Shown piece after piece: positions 1 to 10,033 of a stretch of 64,000 nucleotides of DNA (position 1 is its first letter; each line of letters starts with the position of its first letter). This DNA is from Akebia trifoliata (lineage: Eukaryota > Streptophyta > Magnoliopsida > Ranunculales > Lardizabalaceae). Location: the NCBI GenBank assembly GCA_017979445.1, contig CM030718.1:16718760-16782759 (forward strand), in the 5' to 3' direction. Position numbers and translations under genes: made by a program. Below the pieces are notes generated by a model. The model did not search any database. It was not told the origin of the DNA and saw only the letters and a list, made by a program, of their open reading frames with translations.

Positions 1-636
1 GTATGTACCTCTTTAGAAGAGGATTTGATCTTGGTGTTGACATAAGAAATATCTTATGAAAAAAGACATTCTATGGAGTTAACATACTTTTGCATGAGTT
101 GGGATGTTGGTTTAGGATTTTAGAGAAATTCCATGGATGGAGTACCCTTATATCCATAACCTTAATGCATGCATGTTTAGCTAGAAACTTAGTGTTTTAA
201 CCCCATCAAGAGAGTTACACATTTTTTCATCATAGCTAAACATGTGTGAGGTGTGTGCATAGTGTACATTTATGATGCATGATATAAGAATGGGTTAAAA
301 AGGGCTTCAACCTCCATCCTTTCGACCAAACCGCCTCAAGCATTCCATGCCCAAGGTTGAGGTTCAATCTACTCGAGATGAAGGAGGGTTCTCCATTACA
401 TCCTAAGGATTTCTAAAAAGAAAAAAATGGAGGGTTAGAAGAAGAAGATGTAAGTTAAAAGAAAATAAATAAACCACTACTATCCCACATTATCCCTTTT
501 GGAAGTCTTGAGAAAACTTGATAGGGTTAAGGGTAATAGAAGCTACAATTTATAATACTTGTAGTTACTAATTAACCATGTCAATGGAACATGTAGATAC
601 GTGATTTTTTATTTCTAAAAATTACTTCAACGAAGG
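1..636. other. unassigned AT-rich sequence, probably leader of an LTR-B element
   Basis: No coding pattern is recognisable. The last part (about 600-636) resembles sequence next to the second LTR-B copy at 51720-51760, so it is probably the decayed leader of a minus-strand retroelement whose body lies left of the window. The rest matches nothing else here. Confidence 0.4.
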
Positions 637-652
637 TTCAGAGTCGCTACCA
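637..652 (-). other. degenerate primer-binding site beside LTR-B
   Basis: The minus strand reads TGGTAGCGACTCTG immediately inside the LTR-B edge. It is a decayed form of the TGGCGACTCC...GGGGAC primer site seen in the other elements. It shows that this LTR-B copy is a 5' LTR of a minus-strand element extending to the left. Confidence 0.45.
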
Positions 653-1328
653 CTCATTTTTATAAAAGGGTATGAATGGTCACACAATATATATTTTTAG
701 AAAGTGTCATTTTTGGCATTTAGTGACTCTTGTATGGATAAAGTACCACTCTACCCAAGATCTTGATAAGTGGCTCGATTAGAAAAAATTAAAGGTGTTA
801 GGTACCCCTTTCTTTCCACCAATTAGTGGTAGCCTTAAAATAACTTGGTCATTTTGGATGAAAATGCAAATAAAATAAAAGTGCCACGTGTTGACGACTT
901 GTACCCTATGTAGGGATATGCTTTTGACTTGGAAGATAGGATCATCTAATTAAAGGAGACAATTCTTATAAACAATTAGCTTTGGGAACTACATATTTCT
1001 TTTTGAAAAATATTGGCTTTGGTTATGGGTTTATTCTCATGAGTTGAGAAGGACCTGAATATCGATTGCCTCAAAATGATTGAAATGTTTAAAATCAGTT
1101 TTATTTTGAAAGTGGTTACAACCCCTATACTTTCAACTGAACCGAAGTTAGATCTATTAGAGATAGGGGAGGGGGAGCATCATAACTTAACTCTTTCTAA
1201 AATAAAAATTAAAGAGGCGAAGGGGATATGGATAGGAGAGAGGGAGAGAAAAGAGGGGAATTATGTGTCCTTTTGACCCACCTGGAAGCCTTAATGTCTT
1301 TTTTTTTCTTTTTTATTTTCTTCTTCTT
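653..1328 (-). repeat. LTR-B fragment (left copy)
   Basis: This stretch matches 51784-52420 nearly collinearly. Shared blocks include the ACCAATTAGTGG/ACCAATTGGTGG segment and the GAATATCGATTGCCTCAAAA segment (1058-1075 and 52140-52158). The similarity stops at TTCTTCTTAG near 1330, where family-A LTR sequence of opposite polarity begins. Short open frames here (for example 1076-1276) are LTR sequence and not genes. Confidence 0.7.
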
Positions 1329-1720
1329 AGATACCTTGATCTAGGAGATCCGAAGTCAAATCCGAAGACAGAACGAAGCAAAGGAGTACAGTACAAGGAG
1401 CTCTTTTTTGTCAGATCTGAGGAAGCAAAATCCTTGCTATCGAAAAGGTATGAAATTTTTTATTTTATTTTTATATAGGTTTTTAGCAATGTGATATATT
1501 TGGAAGTTAGTAGAGACCGGCTTTGGCTGGGCGGGGTTGGTGCCTAACACCTTCCAACCCCGTAACATGATCCCCGAATTCAGATTTTTTATGGTAGATT
1601 AGTTCTTTTTATCCATGTTAGAGTCAGTTTGGTTCCTAGACCACAATAACTAGGTGGCGACTCCCAAACCTCAAGGGTCAAAAGTGGATCCGAGCACCCC
1701 GCGGATCGAGGGCGCTTTCA
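1329..1720 (+). repeat. family-A LTR fragment, U5 end, plus strand
   Basis: This is the reverse complement of the first ~400 bp of the minus-oriented family-A LTRs (compare 57186-57590). It carries the GGTGGCGACTCC motif and the terminal GATCGAGGGCGCTTTCA. It ends exactly at the LTR edge (TTTCA, 1716-1720), but no primer site follows, so this is a truncated LTR or the right end of a solo LTR. The left part of the LTR is missing. Confidence 0.8.
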
Positions 1721-2368
1721 AGATCTCATCTCAATGTTAAAGCTATTTTAATAGAAAAACCTCTCGAAAGAGAAACATTATTTAATTCCTCATTCTAACA
1801 GAAATGAAGAAGATGGCTAAAGTGTAAAAGCCTGAGCAGTTTCCCTTCTTCATCTTCCATCTTCGATCTTCGATCGTCACATTCGGGCTCTCATTTTCAC
1901 AGAAACGAAAAAAGAAAGAACCATAAAAGCTCGGGTAGGTTTGATCTTCCATCTTCACATACATCTTCGATCTTCACACAACCTTAACTCTATCTTTTTT
2001 ATTTCATTCTTCACAAAATCCTAAATCTAATTTCAGATTTATCTCTCAAATCCTAAATCGATCTTCACGAAACCCTAAATCTCATTGTTGATCTGTCTCT
2101 TAAATACAAAATTGATCTTGTCGATTTATCTATTTTCATTGAGATTTCAAGTTCAACATTGAAATTTTTAGAGAAGACTTCAATATTTGATCCTCGAACA
2201 AAAGACATTGGACGTTGTGGATTTAAAGCTCTATCAGGTTTGATTTTGATAAAGTTTTGTGGATTGAGCTTTCTATTTATTTATATGAATTTTGGTGTTA
2301 TTTATGAAATTCTTCTCTATGAAGAAGCTTCATTCCACCTCTTTCTAGATCGGAACATAATTAAACTT
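1721..2368. other. CACTA interior, left of the CRY-DASH fragment
   Basis: This is C/T-rich, 5'-UTR-like sequence with many short CTTCGATCTTC and CCTAAATCT repeats (1840-2100). A small open frame from 2159 does not resemble a known protein until about 2369. It is probably captured genomic DNA upstream of the photolyase-like exons, but I cannot prove it. Confidence 0.35.
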
Positions 2369-3148
2369 GTTTATGAGAAGGAAAGGCAAGCAAATGATTC
2401 TACATATTGGTATTTGTTTTACTATCTCCATGTTTTATTTTTCAACTTTCTTGGTATTAACATATTGTTCTTTGTAGTTGAGTTAAAATTGTCTATTTTT
2501 TCTTTTTTGGATGATTCACTTGTTCTATTTGTAATGGTTTCAAGGTGTTGTTTGAATTGATATGGAGGGACTATTTCAAGTTTCTATCAATTAAATATGG
2601 AAATTCTATCTTCCATATAGGTAACAGACAGATACCAAGTTTCTTACTTTTCACTGATTAATCATTGAAAATTAATATATAGTTTTAGAAAGAGTTTAGT
2701 TGGTTGAACATCTCATTAAAGTTACTTTTCACTGATTGAGATAACAAATAACAGAACATGTCTCGAGAATGTCCTTTATTGATCATATTGGTTTTTCATA
2801 TTTTCTGTTATCGAGATGGAAATTACATTGATCTATGTTTAAACTTAAATGCAATTTTCATTTTTTTTCTTTCCTTTATGATGAAACATTTTTCTGGTGG
2901 CCCAAGAAAAGTGGAGTCTAATTGGAGCCAAGATCATGTTTTATTTGAATCTTGGCGAGACGGTCGTACAGGGTAGATTAATCATTGCATATCTTTCTTT
3001 ATCTTTTTAATCTAATAATGACATATTAAGACTATCTTTGATCCAAGAAAATAAAAAATTGATTTTGTTAAATTTTAGGTACCCTCTCATCGAAGCTAAT
3101 ATGAAAGAATTGTCCACAACTAGTTTTATGTCGAACTGAGGACGCCAG
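2369..3148 (+). pseudogene. CRY-DASH (cryptochrome/photolyase family) gene fragment
   Basis: Four consecutive exons of a plant DASH-type cryptochrome can be read with their introns. Exon 2369-2410 gives YEKERQANDSTYW. Exon 2545-2620 gives FELIWRDYFKFLSIKYG. Exon 2897-2972 gives GGPRKVESNWSQD and ESWRDGRTG. Exon 3079-3148 gives YPLIEANMKELSTT. These belong to the FAD-binding C-terminal half, which in the family binds FAD and acts in organelle DNA repair or blue-light sensing. The introns use GT donors. The acceptor before 2897 is degenerate, and the last exon has TGA where the family has CGA (SN*GRQ). The FAD-domain exons that should follow are absent on both sides of the LTR insertion at 3215, so this is a captured, dead fragment. 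Confidence 0.88.
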
Positions 3149-3209
3149 GTAAATTTGTGCCGATTGAGGAATATTTTTATATCTTACTCTACAAATAATG
3201 ATATTGAGT

Positions 3210-3214
3210 GCATG
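3210..3214. repeat. target-site duplication of the solo LTR, left copy (GCATG)
   Basis: GCATG directly precedes the LTR start TGTAGACACC. The same five bases directly follow the LTR end CTTTCA at 27337-27341. A perfect 5-bp duplication is the expected LTR-retrotransposon signature. Confidence 0.9.
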
Positions 3215-3998
3215 TGTAGACACCCCATTTTTGCACTTGCCTGATTAATCAACTCATCAACCCGGTTGCAACGATTCCCAATGATAGATGATTATTCCAA
3301 TACTCTATTTTTTAGGATATGTTTCAGAAATTCGGATGAGGTATCTCAAACTAACAAAACTATAAAAACTACGCTACGTTAGGAAAATATAACCCTAAAA
3401 ATATGGAAATCATTATTTTGTAGATAAAAAATACATTTAAGATAAAAGTCACTAAAAATGGCCAAATTACCTAAATACCCCTAACATCAAAACATCCTTA
3501 GAGCCCCTTACGCTTAGGAAAACTCATTCGAACGTATAAAACAACAAAATGAAATCAGATAAACTATTTCACCAATTTTCACCAAATCGATAAAATTATG
3601 AAAATACGCCTCATAAGGATTGACAATCATTTCACGTTAAAAAATTTCATAATGACACAAATCCATAATCCCATTGAATTCCTTACAAAAAATCGATTCC
3701 AAAACATCTCGGAACATCGAAAATCAACTTGAAACACAAAAGTTCTCTTCGGGGGTAAAGTGGTAATTTTTTAATTTTTAAATTTTTAATTTCGAAATTA
3801 ATGAATAAAATATTAATTAACGTAAAGTCAGACCTTAATAAATTTAATTTAAAAATCTAAACCAAGTCAATCTCATAAGACTTAAGTCAAAAACCTAATC
3901 TAAAAAGACCAAGTCAATCTCATAAGACTAAAGTCAAAACCCTAATTTATCTTATCTAAAAGGAGACTTAGTCAAACCCTAATTCTTTCAAAAAACTC

Positions 3999-4006
3999 TA
4001 TAAATA
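3999..4006 (+). promoter_or_regulatory. TATA box of the solo LTR
   Basis: TATAAATA sits in the same relative position as the TATAAATAG of the other family-A LTRs, about 0.8 kb after the LTR start. It marks the expected U3/R boundary region. Confidence 0.6.
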
Positions 4007-4155
4007 TAGAGCCTCCATAACCTAATTTCATAGGTTAAAGAAAATCTTAGAAAAAGTAGGTAAAAAGCCTACTCAGTCTTCCCAAAATCCTGATTTTGAA
4101 GCCCTAACCCCTTACCTATCATCAAAACCCTAACTTTTGCTTAAAAAACACCCAG

Positions 4156-4160
4156 AGACC
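4156..4160. repeat. target-site duplication of element 1, left (AGACC)
   Basis: AGACC precedes TGAAAGCG at 4161 and is repeated at 14777-14781 right after the other LTR. Removing the element restores a continuous solo-LTR sequence. Confidence 0.9.
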
Positions 4161-5910
4161 TGAAAGCGCCCTCGATCCACGGGGTGCGCGGATCCGCTTT
4201 TGACCCTTGAGGTTTGGGAGTCGCCACCTAGTTATTACGATCTAGGAACTGATCAATGACTCTAAATAGATAAAGGACTAATCTAAGACAGAAAAAACTG
4301 AATTCGGGGATCATGTTACGGGGTTGGAAGGTGTTAGGCACCAACTCCGCCCGGCCAAAGCCGGTCTCTACTAACTTTCCAAATAAATTACATTGCTAGA
4401 AAACCTAGATAATAATAAATAAATAAATAAAATGTTATACCTACCTTCTGATAACAAATACTTTGTTCCCTCAAATCCTATAAAAATTGCTTCTTGTACC
4501 GTACTCCTTGCTTCGTTCTGTCTTCGGATTTGATTTTTGATCTCCAAGGCAAGGTATCTCTACATTCTTGGATCTAAATTCTTCAAGTTTGTTGTGGATT
4601 TTAGGATGTTTTTGGAAGGCTTTTAGGTGTTTCTTAGGCTAAAATCAAAGGAGGGATGTTAGGTAAGGAGTTGGGGTTCCAAAACTAGGGTTTATGGGAG
4701 GCTAGGGGGCTTTTAGACCTACTTCTCTTAGGATTTATCATTTGATACGAAAATAGGGTGTGAGTACCTCTATTTATAGATATTTTTAGGGGTTGATTTT
4801 GATAGAATTAGTATGTAATTAGAGTTCTTTTAATTAGAGTTGTGGTTTTAGTTAGAATTTTTTTAGGTAGAATTGTGTTTTAATTAGAATTATTTTAGGT
4901 AGAATTATTTTTTAATTAGAACTCTATTAAATAGAGTTATTATTTATTAGAATTATATTATGACTTTTGGTTTTATTTGATTGACTTTTAATATTTTGAC
5001 TTTAGTCTTAATTGATTGACTTTTAATATCTTGACTTTAGTCTTGCTTAATTGACTTTAATTTTGACTCTAGTCTAGCTTGATTGACTTTAATACCTTGA
5101 CTTTAGTCTTGCTTGATTGACTTTAAATTTTTGGAGAACCCTCCTCTATTATATTTTTAATTCTTTGGACCCCCAAATGGAAGGGTCCTTAAAGAAATAT
5201 CTCACGAACTCTCAACAATTTTACTTGAGAGCCCGATTGATCGATTTTTTTAATTCAAAATTTTAAATTAATTTCATCAATGTTTCACTTTAATCATTTA
5301 ATGTTTTATTTATTAATTTCGAAATTTTTAATTATGAAAATTGTGAAATTACCATTTTAACCCCCGGAAAGGACTTTTTTTCACGTTTTAAGTCGGTTTT
5401 TAATGTTCTAAGATGTTTTAGAATCAATTTTTTGTAAGGAATTCAATGAAAATATTGATTTGTGTTATTTATGAAAATTTTTTTGTGAAATGGTCGTGAA
5501 GTTTCTGAGGGGTATTTTCGTAATTTTGTCAAATTTTGTGAAAATTGGCGAAATGATTTCTTTAGTTTTGATTTGTTGTTTTATGTGTTTGAATGGGTTT
5601 TCCTAAGGGTAACGTAGGTTCTAGGGTTGTTTTGATGTTAGGGGTATTTTGGTAATTTGGTCATTTTTAGTGATTTTTATCGTGAAACTTCTTTTTGATT
5701 TGTAAGATGATGATTTCTATGTTTTTGGGGTTGTATTTTCCTAGCGTAGCGTGGTTTCTAAGTTTTGTCAGTTTGAGATACCTCATCCGGATTTCTGAAA
5801 CATATCTGGTAACAAAATAAAGCAATGGAATGAACATCCATCATTGGGAACCGTTGCGATCGGGTTGACGAGTTGATTAATCAGGCGAGTGCAAAAATGG
5901 GGTGTCTACA
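4161..5910 (-). repeat. element 1 3' LTR
   Basis: 1750 bp, TG...CA when read on the minus strand (TGTAGACACC ... GCGCTTTCA). It contains the U5 copy of the primer-site motif (GAGTCGCCACC near 4218), a TATA box near 4770-4778, and the U3 sub-repeats with GATTGACTTTAAT/CTTGACTTTAGTCTT at 4970-5130. Confidence 0.92.
4770..4778 (-). promoter_or_regulatory. TATA box, element 1 3' LTR
   Basis: The minus strand reads TATAAATAG. The same motif is found at the matching position of every family-A LTR in the window. Confidence 0.6.
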
Positions 5911-5923
5911 GATGCCCCTCTTT
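5911..5923 (-). other. polypurine tract, element 1
   Basis: The minus strand reads AAAGAGGGGCATC, ending at the first base of the 3' LTR (TGTAGACACC). This is the plus-strand priming site expected immediately upstream of a 3' LTR. It is repeated at the same place in elements 2, 3 and 4. Confidence 0.85.
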
Positions 5924-6261
5924 GGCAGAGGGTTGAAGCAAACTAGATAGCAAATCTATTTTGGTAGATAATGCGATATCTGAATGCCAAAGCTAGTAAC
6001 AGTTCATTTTGCAGCCTGATTTAGCAATTCGTCGGGGTGCTCGGATCCTTGAGGGTAAAGCTCTCCCCGAATTAAAAGGTTGCCAGGTCCTTGAGCGTGA
6101 GGTCTCACTGATAGTGTCAGATCCTTGAATTTTAGAGAATTCTCCCTGACTAAAAGAACAAATGTGCAAGTGTGTGCACTGTGTGAAATTGAGTAAAATC
6201 TGAGTAAAACAAAACTCGAGAAAATTTGAATGATATTTGAGACAAATCTGAGCAAAAGTTG

Positions 6262-7505
6262 GGAGAAAGTTAAATGTCCTAGTCTACCTACTCTAGGTGA
6301 AAGAGTAATGAATTTATATTTTTTTTTTGAGAGTCTTATTCTACCTACTCAGAGTGAAAGAGTAATGCACTAAATTTTTTTGGAAGTTCTACTCTACCTA
6401 CTCAGAGTGAAAGAGTAATGAACTAAGCTTTTTGGGAGTCCTACTCTACCTGCCCAGGGTGAAAGAGTAATGAACTAATTGTTTTTTTTTTTTGGAAGTT
6501 CTACTCTACCTACTCTGAGTGAAAGAGTAATGAACTAAGCTTTTTGGGAGTCCTACTCTATCTACCCAGGGTGAAAGAGTAATGAACTAATTTTTTTTTT
6601 TTTTGGAAGTTCTACTCTACCTAATCGGAGTGAAATAGTAATGAACTAAGCTTTTTGGGAGTCCTACTCTACCTACTCAGGATGAAAGAGTAATGAACTA
6701 ATTTTTTTTTGGGAAGTTCTACTCTACCTACTCGGAGTGAAAGAGTAATGAACTAAGCTTTTTGGGAGTCCTACTCTACCTGCTCAGGGTGAAAAAGTAA
6801 TGAACTAATTTTTTTTTGGAAGTTCTACTCTACCTACTCGGAGTGAAAGAGTAATGAACTAAGCTTTTTGGGAGTCCTACTCTACCTGCCCAGGGTGAAA
6901 GAGTAATGAACTAATTGTTTTTTTTTTTTGGAAGTTCTACTCTACCTACTCGGAGTGAAAGAGTAATGAACTAAGTTTTTTGGGAGCCCTACTCTACCTG
7001 CCCAGGGTAAAAGAGTAATGAACTATTTTTTTTTAGGAAGTTCTACTCTACCTACTCGGAGTGAAAGAGTAATGAACTATGCTTTTTGGGAGTCCTACTC
7101 TACCTGCCCAGGGTGAAAGAGTAATGAACGAATTTTTTTTTGGGAAGTTCTACTCTACCTACTCGGAGTGAAAGAGTAATGAACTAAGCTTTTTGGGAGT
7201 CCTACTCTACCTGCTCAGGGTGAAAAAGTAATGAACTAATTTTTTTTTGGAAGTTCTACTCTACCTACTCGGAGTGAAAGAGTAATGAACTAAACTTTTT
7301 GGGAGTCCTACTCTACCTACTCGGAGTGAAAGAGTAATGAACTAAGCTTTTTGGGAGTCCTACTCTACCTACTCGGAGTGAAAGAGTAATGAACTAATTT
7401 TTTTTGGGAGTCCTACTCTACCTACTCGGAGTGAAAGAGTAATGAACTAAGCTTTTTGGGAGTCCTACTCTACCTACTCAGGGTGAAAGAGTAATGAACT
7501 AATTT
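6262..7505 (-). repeat. tandem array of 52-60-bp units (element 1)
   Basis: About 24 units built around CTACTCTACCTACTCGGAGTG and AAAGAGTAATGAACTAA, separated by T-runs of variable length. Units alternate between a GGGAGTCC type and a GGAAGTTC type, giving a dimeric higher-order pattern. Each unit contains an imperfect palindrome (TACTCT...AGAGTA outside, ACTC.GAGT inside). It lies next to the PPT, is noncoding, and recurs in elements 2 and 3. Confidence 0.92.
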
Positions 7506-9200
7506 TTTAGGGAACAAATAGGGGATTAACCTTGCATTTGATTTTTTTTTTCTTTTTTATGAATTTTTTTTTAAATAAAAAGCTGGATTTTTTAAAGGTC
7601 CGGTAAACATTTTAACTCTCTTTGAATCTAAGGAGTTTTCAAAATTACTATCAAGAGGGTAACCTTTAATTCAAAGTTAACCTTATCCTTTAGGGTTGAA
7701 ATTGACCAGGTAACAGAACAAAAATGCCCCTAGTTTGACAAGGAACATTGCACTGGGCATAATTGAACATAATTTGAAAACGAATGCCCCTAGTATAAAG
7801 GGGAAACTATATTCTTTAGAAAAAGGAAGTGCCCTTGTTATGAAAATTTGAAATCCTTGATTACCGCAAGCGCAATAAAGGTTTAACTTTTAATTTTGAC
7901 TTTTTATATTGAAGATTTTGAGTCAGACTCAAAGAAATTGGAACAAAATATTTCTTTCTGAAATTCATCATAGAATTTGTTATTTCTCCCCGTCGGTTTA
8001 CTTAGGGACATGAAACTCTTCAGATCAATCATAGACGAGATACTTGTATCCACTGAGTCTATATTTAGTTCAAACTGGGTATTGAAACTTGATCATTCGG
8101 ACTTCTGATATTTCTGCTCGGGTTACCTTTTCAGCTTCTCAACTCAACGGAGATTTTCTTTTATTTTTTGATAGCTCTAAGTTTTGCCTAGATTGCCTAT
8201 TCAGGTTTTCAATCTAGCGAGCATGCTCTAGCTTTTGCCTAGATCACCTTTTTAGGTTTTCGATCTAGCGAGCTTACAATTTTTTCTTTTTCCTTGCTTT
8301 AATTGTTGCCAAGGTCATCCTTTCAGATTTTCAACCTTACGAGCTTGCCTTAATTTTTGCCTAAGATGCCCTTTTTGGGTTTTCAACTTAGTAGATTTTT
8401 TTTCTTCTTCTTCCCTTTTGAACTTCTGGAGTTGCTGTCTGATCATGCTTTGCTATCTTCCTTGACTTCTCGCATGGTACTTAGGAGGACTTTCATGGGT
8501 AAGCTTAGGACTGGGTATAAAAAGAAAGGGATTTTTAGGCTCAAAAACCCAAATGCCCCTTGTGGGACATTTCCTTTTAAATTATTTTCTTTTTCTTGAA
8601 TTTTCTTCCCCACTTTGACAATTTTTTTCTTTGTCGGGAAATCTATATTTTTTTTTATTTTGATGTGATCGGGCCGAGTAACTTCTCAGGTTGCCTACGT
8701 ACCCCAGAATTTTGGGATCAGACCAAAACGTAGTTCGAATTTTTCCTCCTCTAGGTTAGGTGATTGGGCAGAGAAATAAAAAGACATCATTTTTTTTAAA
8801 GGCTGCAAAAGGCTAAGAAAAGAGATAATGAACTGGGTAGCAGGAAAATTGATTCAGCCAAAGATGGCCTCCTTAAATGTAGTACCGTTTGATCCGATCA
8901 AGGTTGGTTGACTCTGGTAATTTGATTCCATCATGATCTTGAAGTCTAACAATTTTTCCAGATAATATTTCCTTGATGATTGAATTTCTCTAATTGAGTT
9001 CAAATTTTCTGTGATCGAGGAAGAGTACTCAAAATTTTTTCTTGGGTAGTCTGATACTTTAGATCCTTGACTTATAAGTGATGAACTTTGACTTTCTTGT
9101 CAAACATGCAAGTGACTCCTCTCCATTGACAGACCCAATCTGTTTCTAAAACTTAACTTCCATCAAGACCTTGAGATACAGGATTTTCCCTTTTAACCGG
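7506..9200 (-). other. conserved 3' noncoding region of element 1, with stem-loop series
   Basis: The same order of blocks is seen in all four family-A elements: several GGGGCAT motifs (7720-7830), a short block near 8000, a run of stem-loops (8188-8217, 8239-8268, 8311-8338, 8361-8391), then the block around CTACGTACCCCAGAATTTTG (8693-8712). There is no coding frame; the small open frame 8357-8599 crosses the hairpins and is not conserved. Its conservation as noncoding DNA suggests a cis role such as RNA structure or packaging; that role is inference. Confidence 0.75.
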
Positions 9201-9720
9201 TAAGATTGCTTCCATATCATACTAGAGTGACTCTAGTAGAAGACTATATTGAAATGTAATATGTCCATAATGCGAATGGTAACTTCTCTGGCCAGTCCCG
9301 GTGTGATGTGTGATTAACACATTTTCACGATGATTGTCTTGAGATTTTTACTGGCTACTTCAACTATTCCATCGATTTTAAAATTCCAGCATTGATACAT
9401 TTTATAATCCTTCCTTTGGCTATGTCAATCTATTCTGGTTGGTGTTCTCACAGGATGGGTATATATTTCATGTTGAACAACACTCCAAATTTAACCGACA
9501 TATCCTCATAGGACCATGTAAGCAAGTCTTTTGAATTTTCTGAATAAATTCATCATCTCTTTGTGCTCCTCTGGGGATAAGTTAGTTCCAATCTGAATTT
9601 CTTGGGAATTATTTTTGTTCCGAGGTCAATGACCTTTACTTCCTCAAGCAAGACTTTTATTTTCTCATTCAAGAGGGGGTTCCTTATTAGAGGAATTTCT
9701 CTTTAAAGCCAGTTATTAAT
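9200..9720 (-). pseudogene. pol remnant of element 1 (RT leader fused to the end of integrase)
   Basis: Read on the minus strand, this is collinear with element 4 61980-62650, where integrase and RT-leader motifs are clear. Here the integrase part is further shortened: the block holding the PYR-Q-NG motif is missing between about 9370 and 9390. Stops and frameshifts are frequent. It encodes nothing functional. Confidence 0.65.
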
Positions 9721-10033
9721 TAACTCGTTAATACGCTCAAGGTATTCAAAAATTTTCTTTATTCAATTAAATTTAGATGGGGCGACAGACACCTCTATAG
9801 ACTAGATGAACTAACTTGACTCAATAGGAAAAAAATAAACTCAATCTAAGGAAGACATGACCTTGCTGGAAAAAAGGACTCGAGCTAACCCAAATGACTT
9901 ATGAAAACTCAAGGCAAGTACCCATATGAGTTTGATTAGGATTGAGGACTAAGATATTACTTACAATCGGTAGGATTGAAGCACTATGATCTTTAGGGAA
10001 CAATTGGGCGATGTTGATGAATTCTGAGGTCAT

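Noticed and set aside
6262..7505. Possible CRISPR array
   Set aside because: The repeats are eukaryotic, diverged and directly adjoining with only T-run differences. There are no unique spacers and no cas genes, and the position is inside an LTR retrotransposon.
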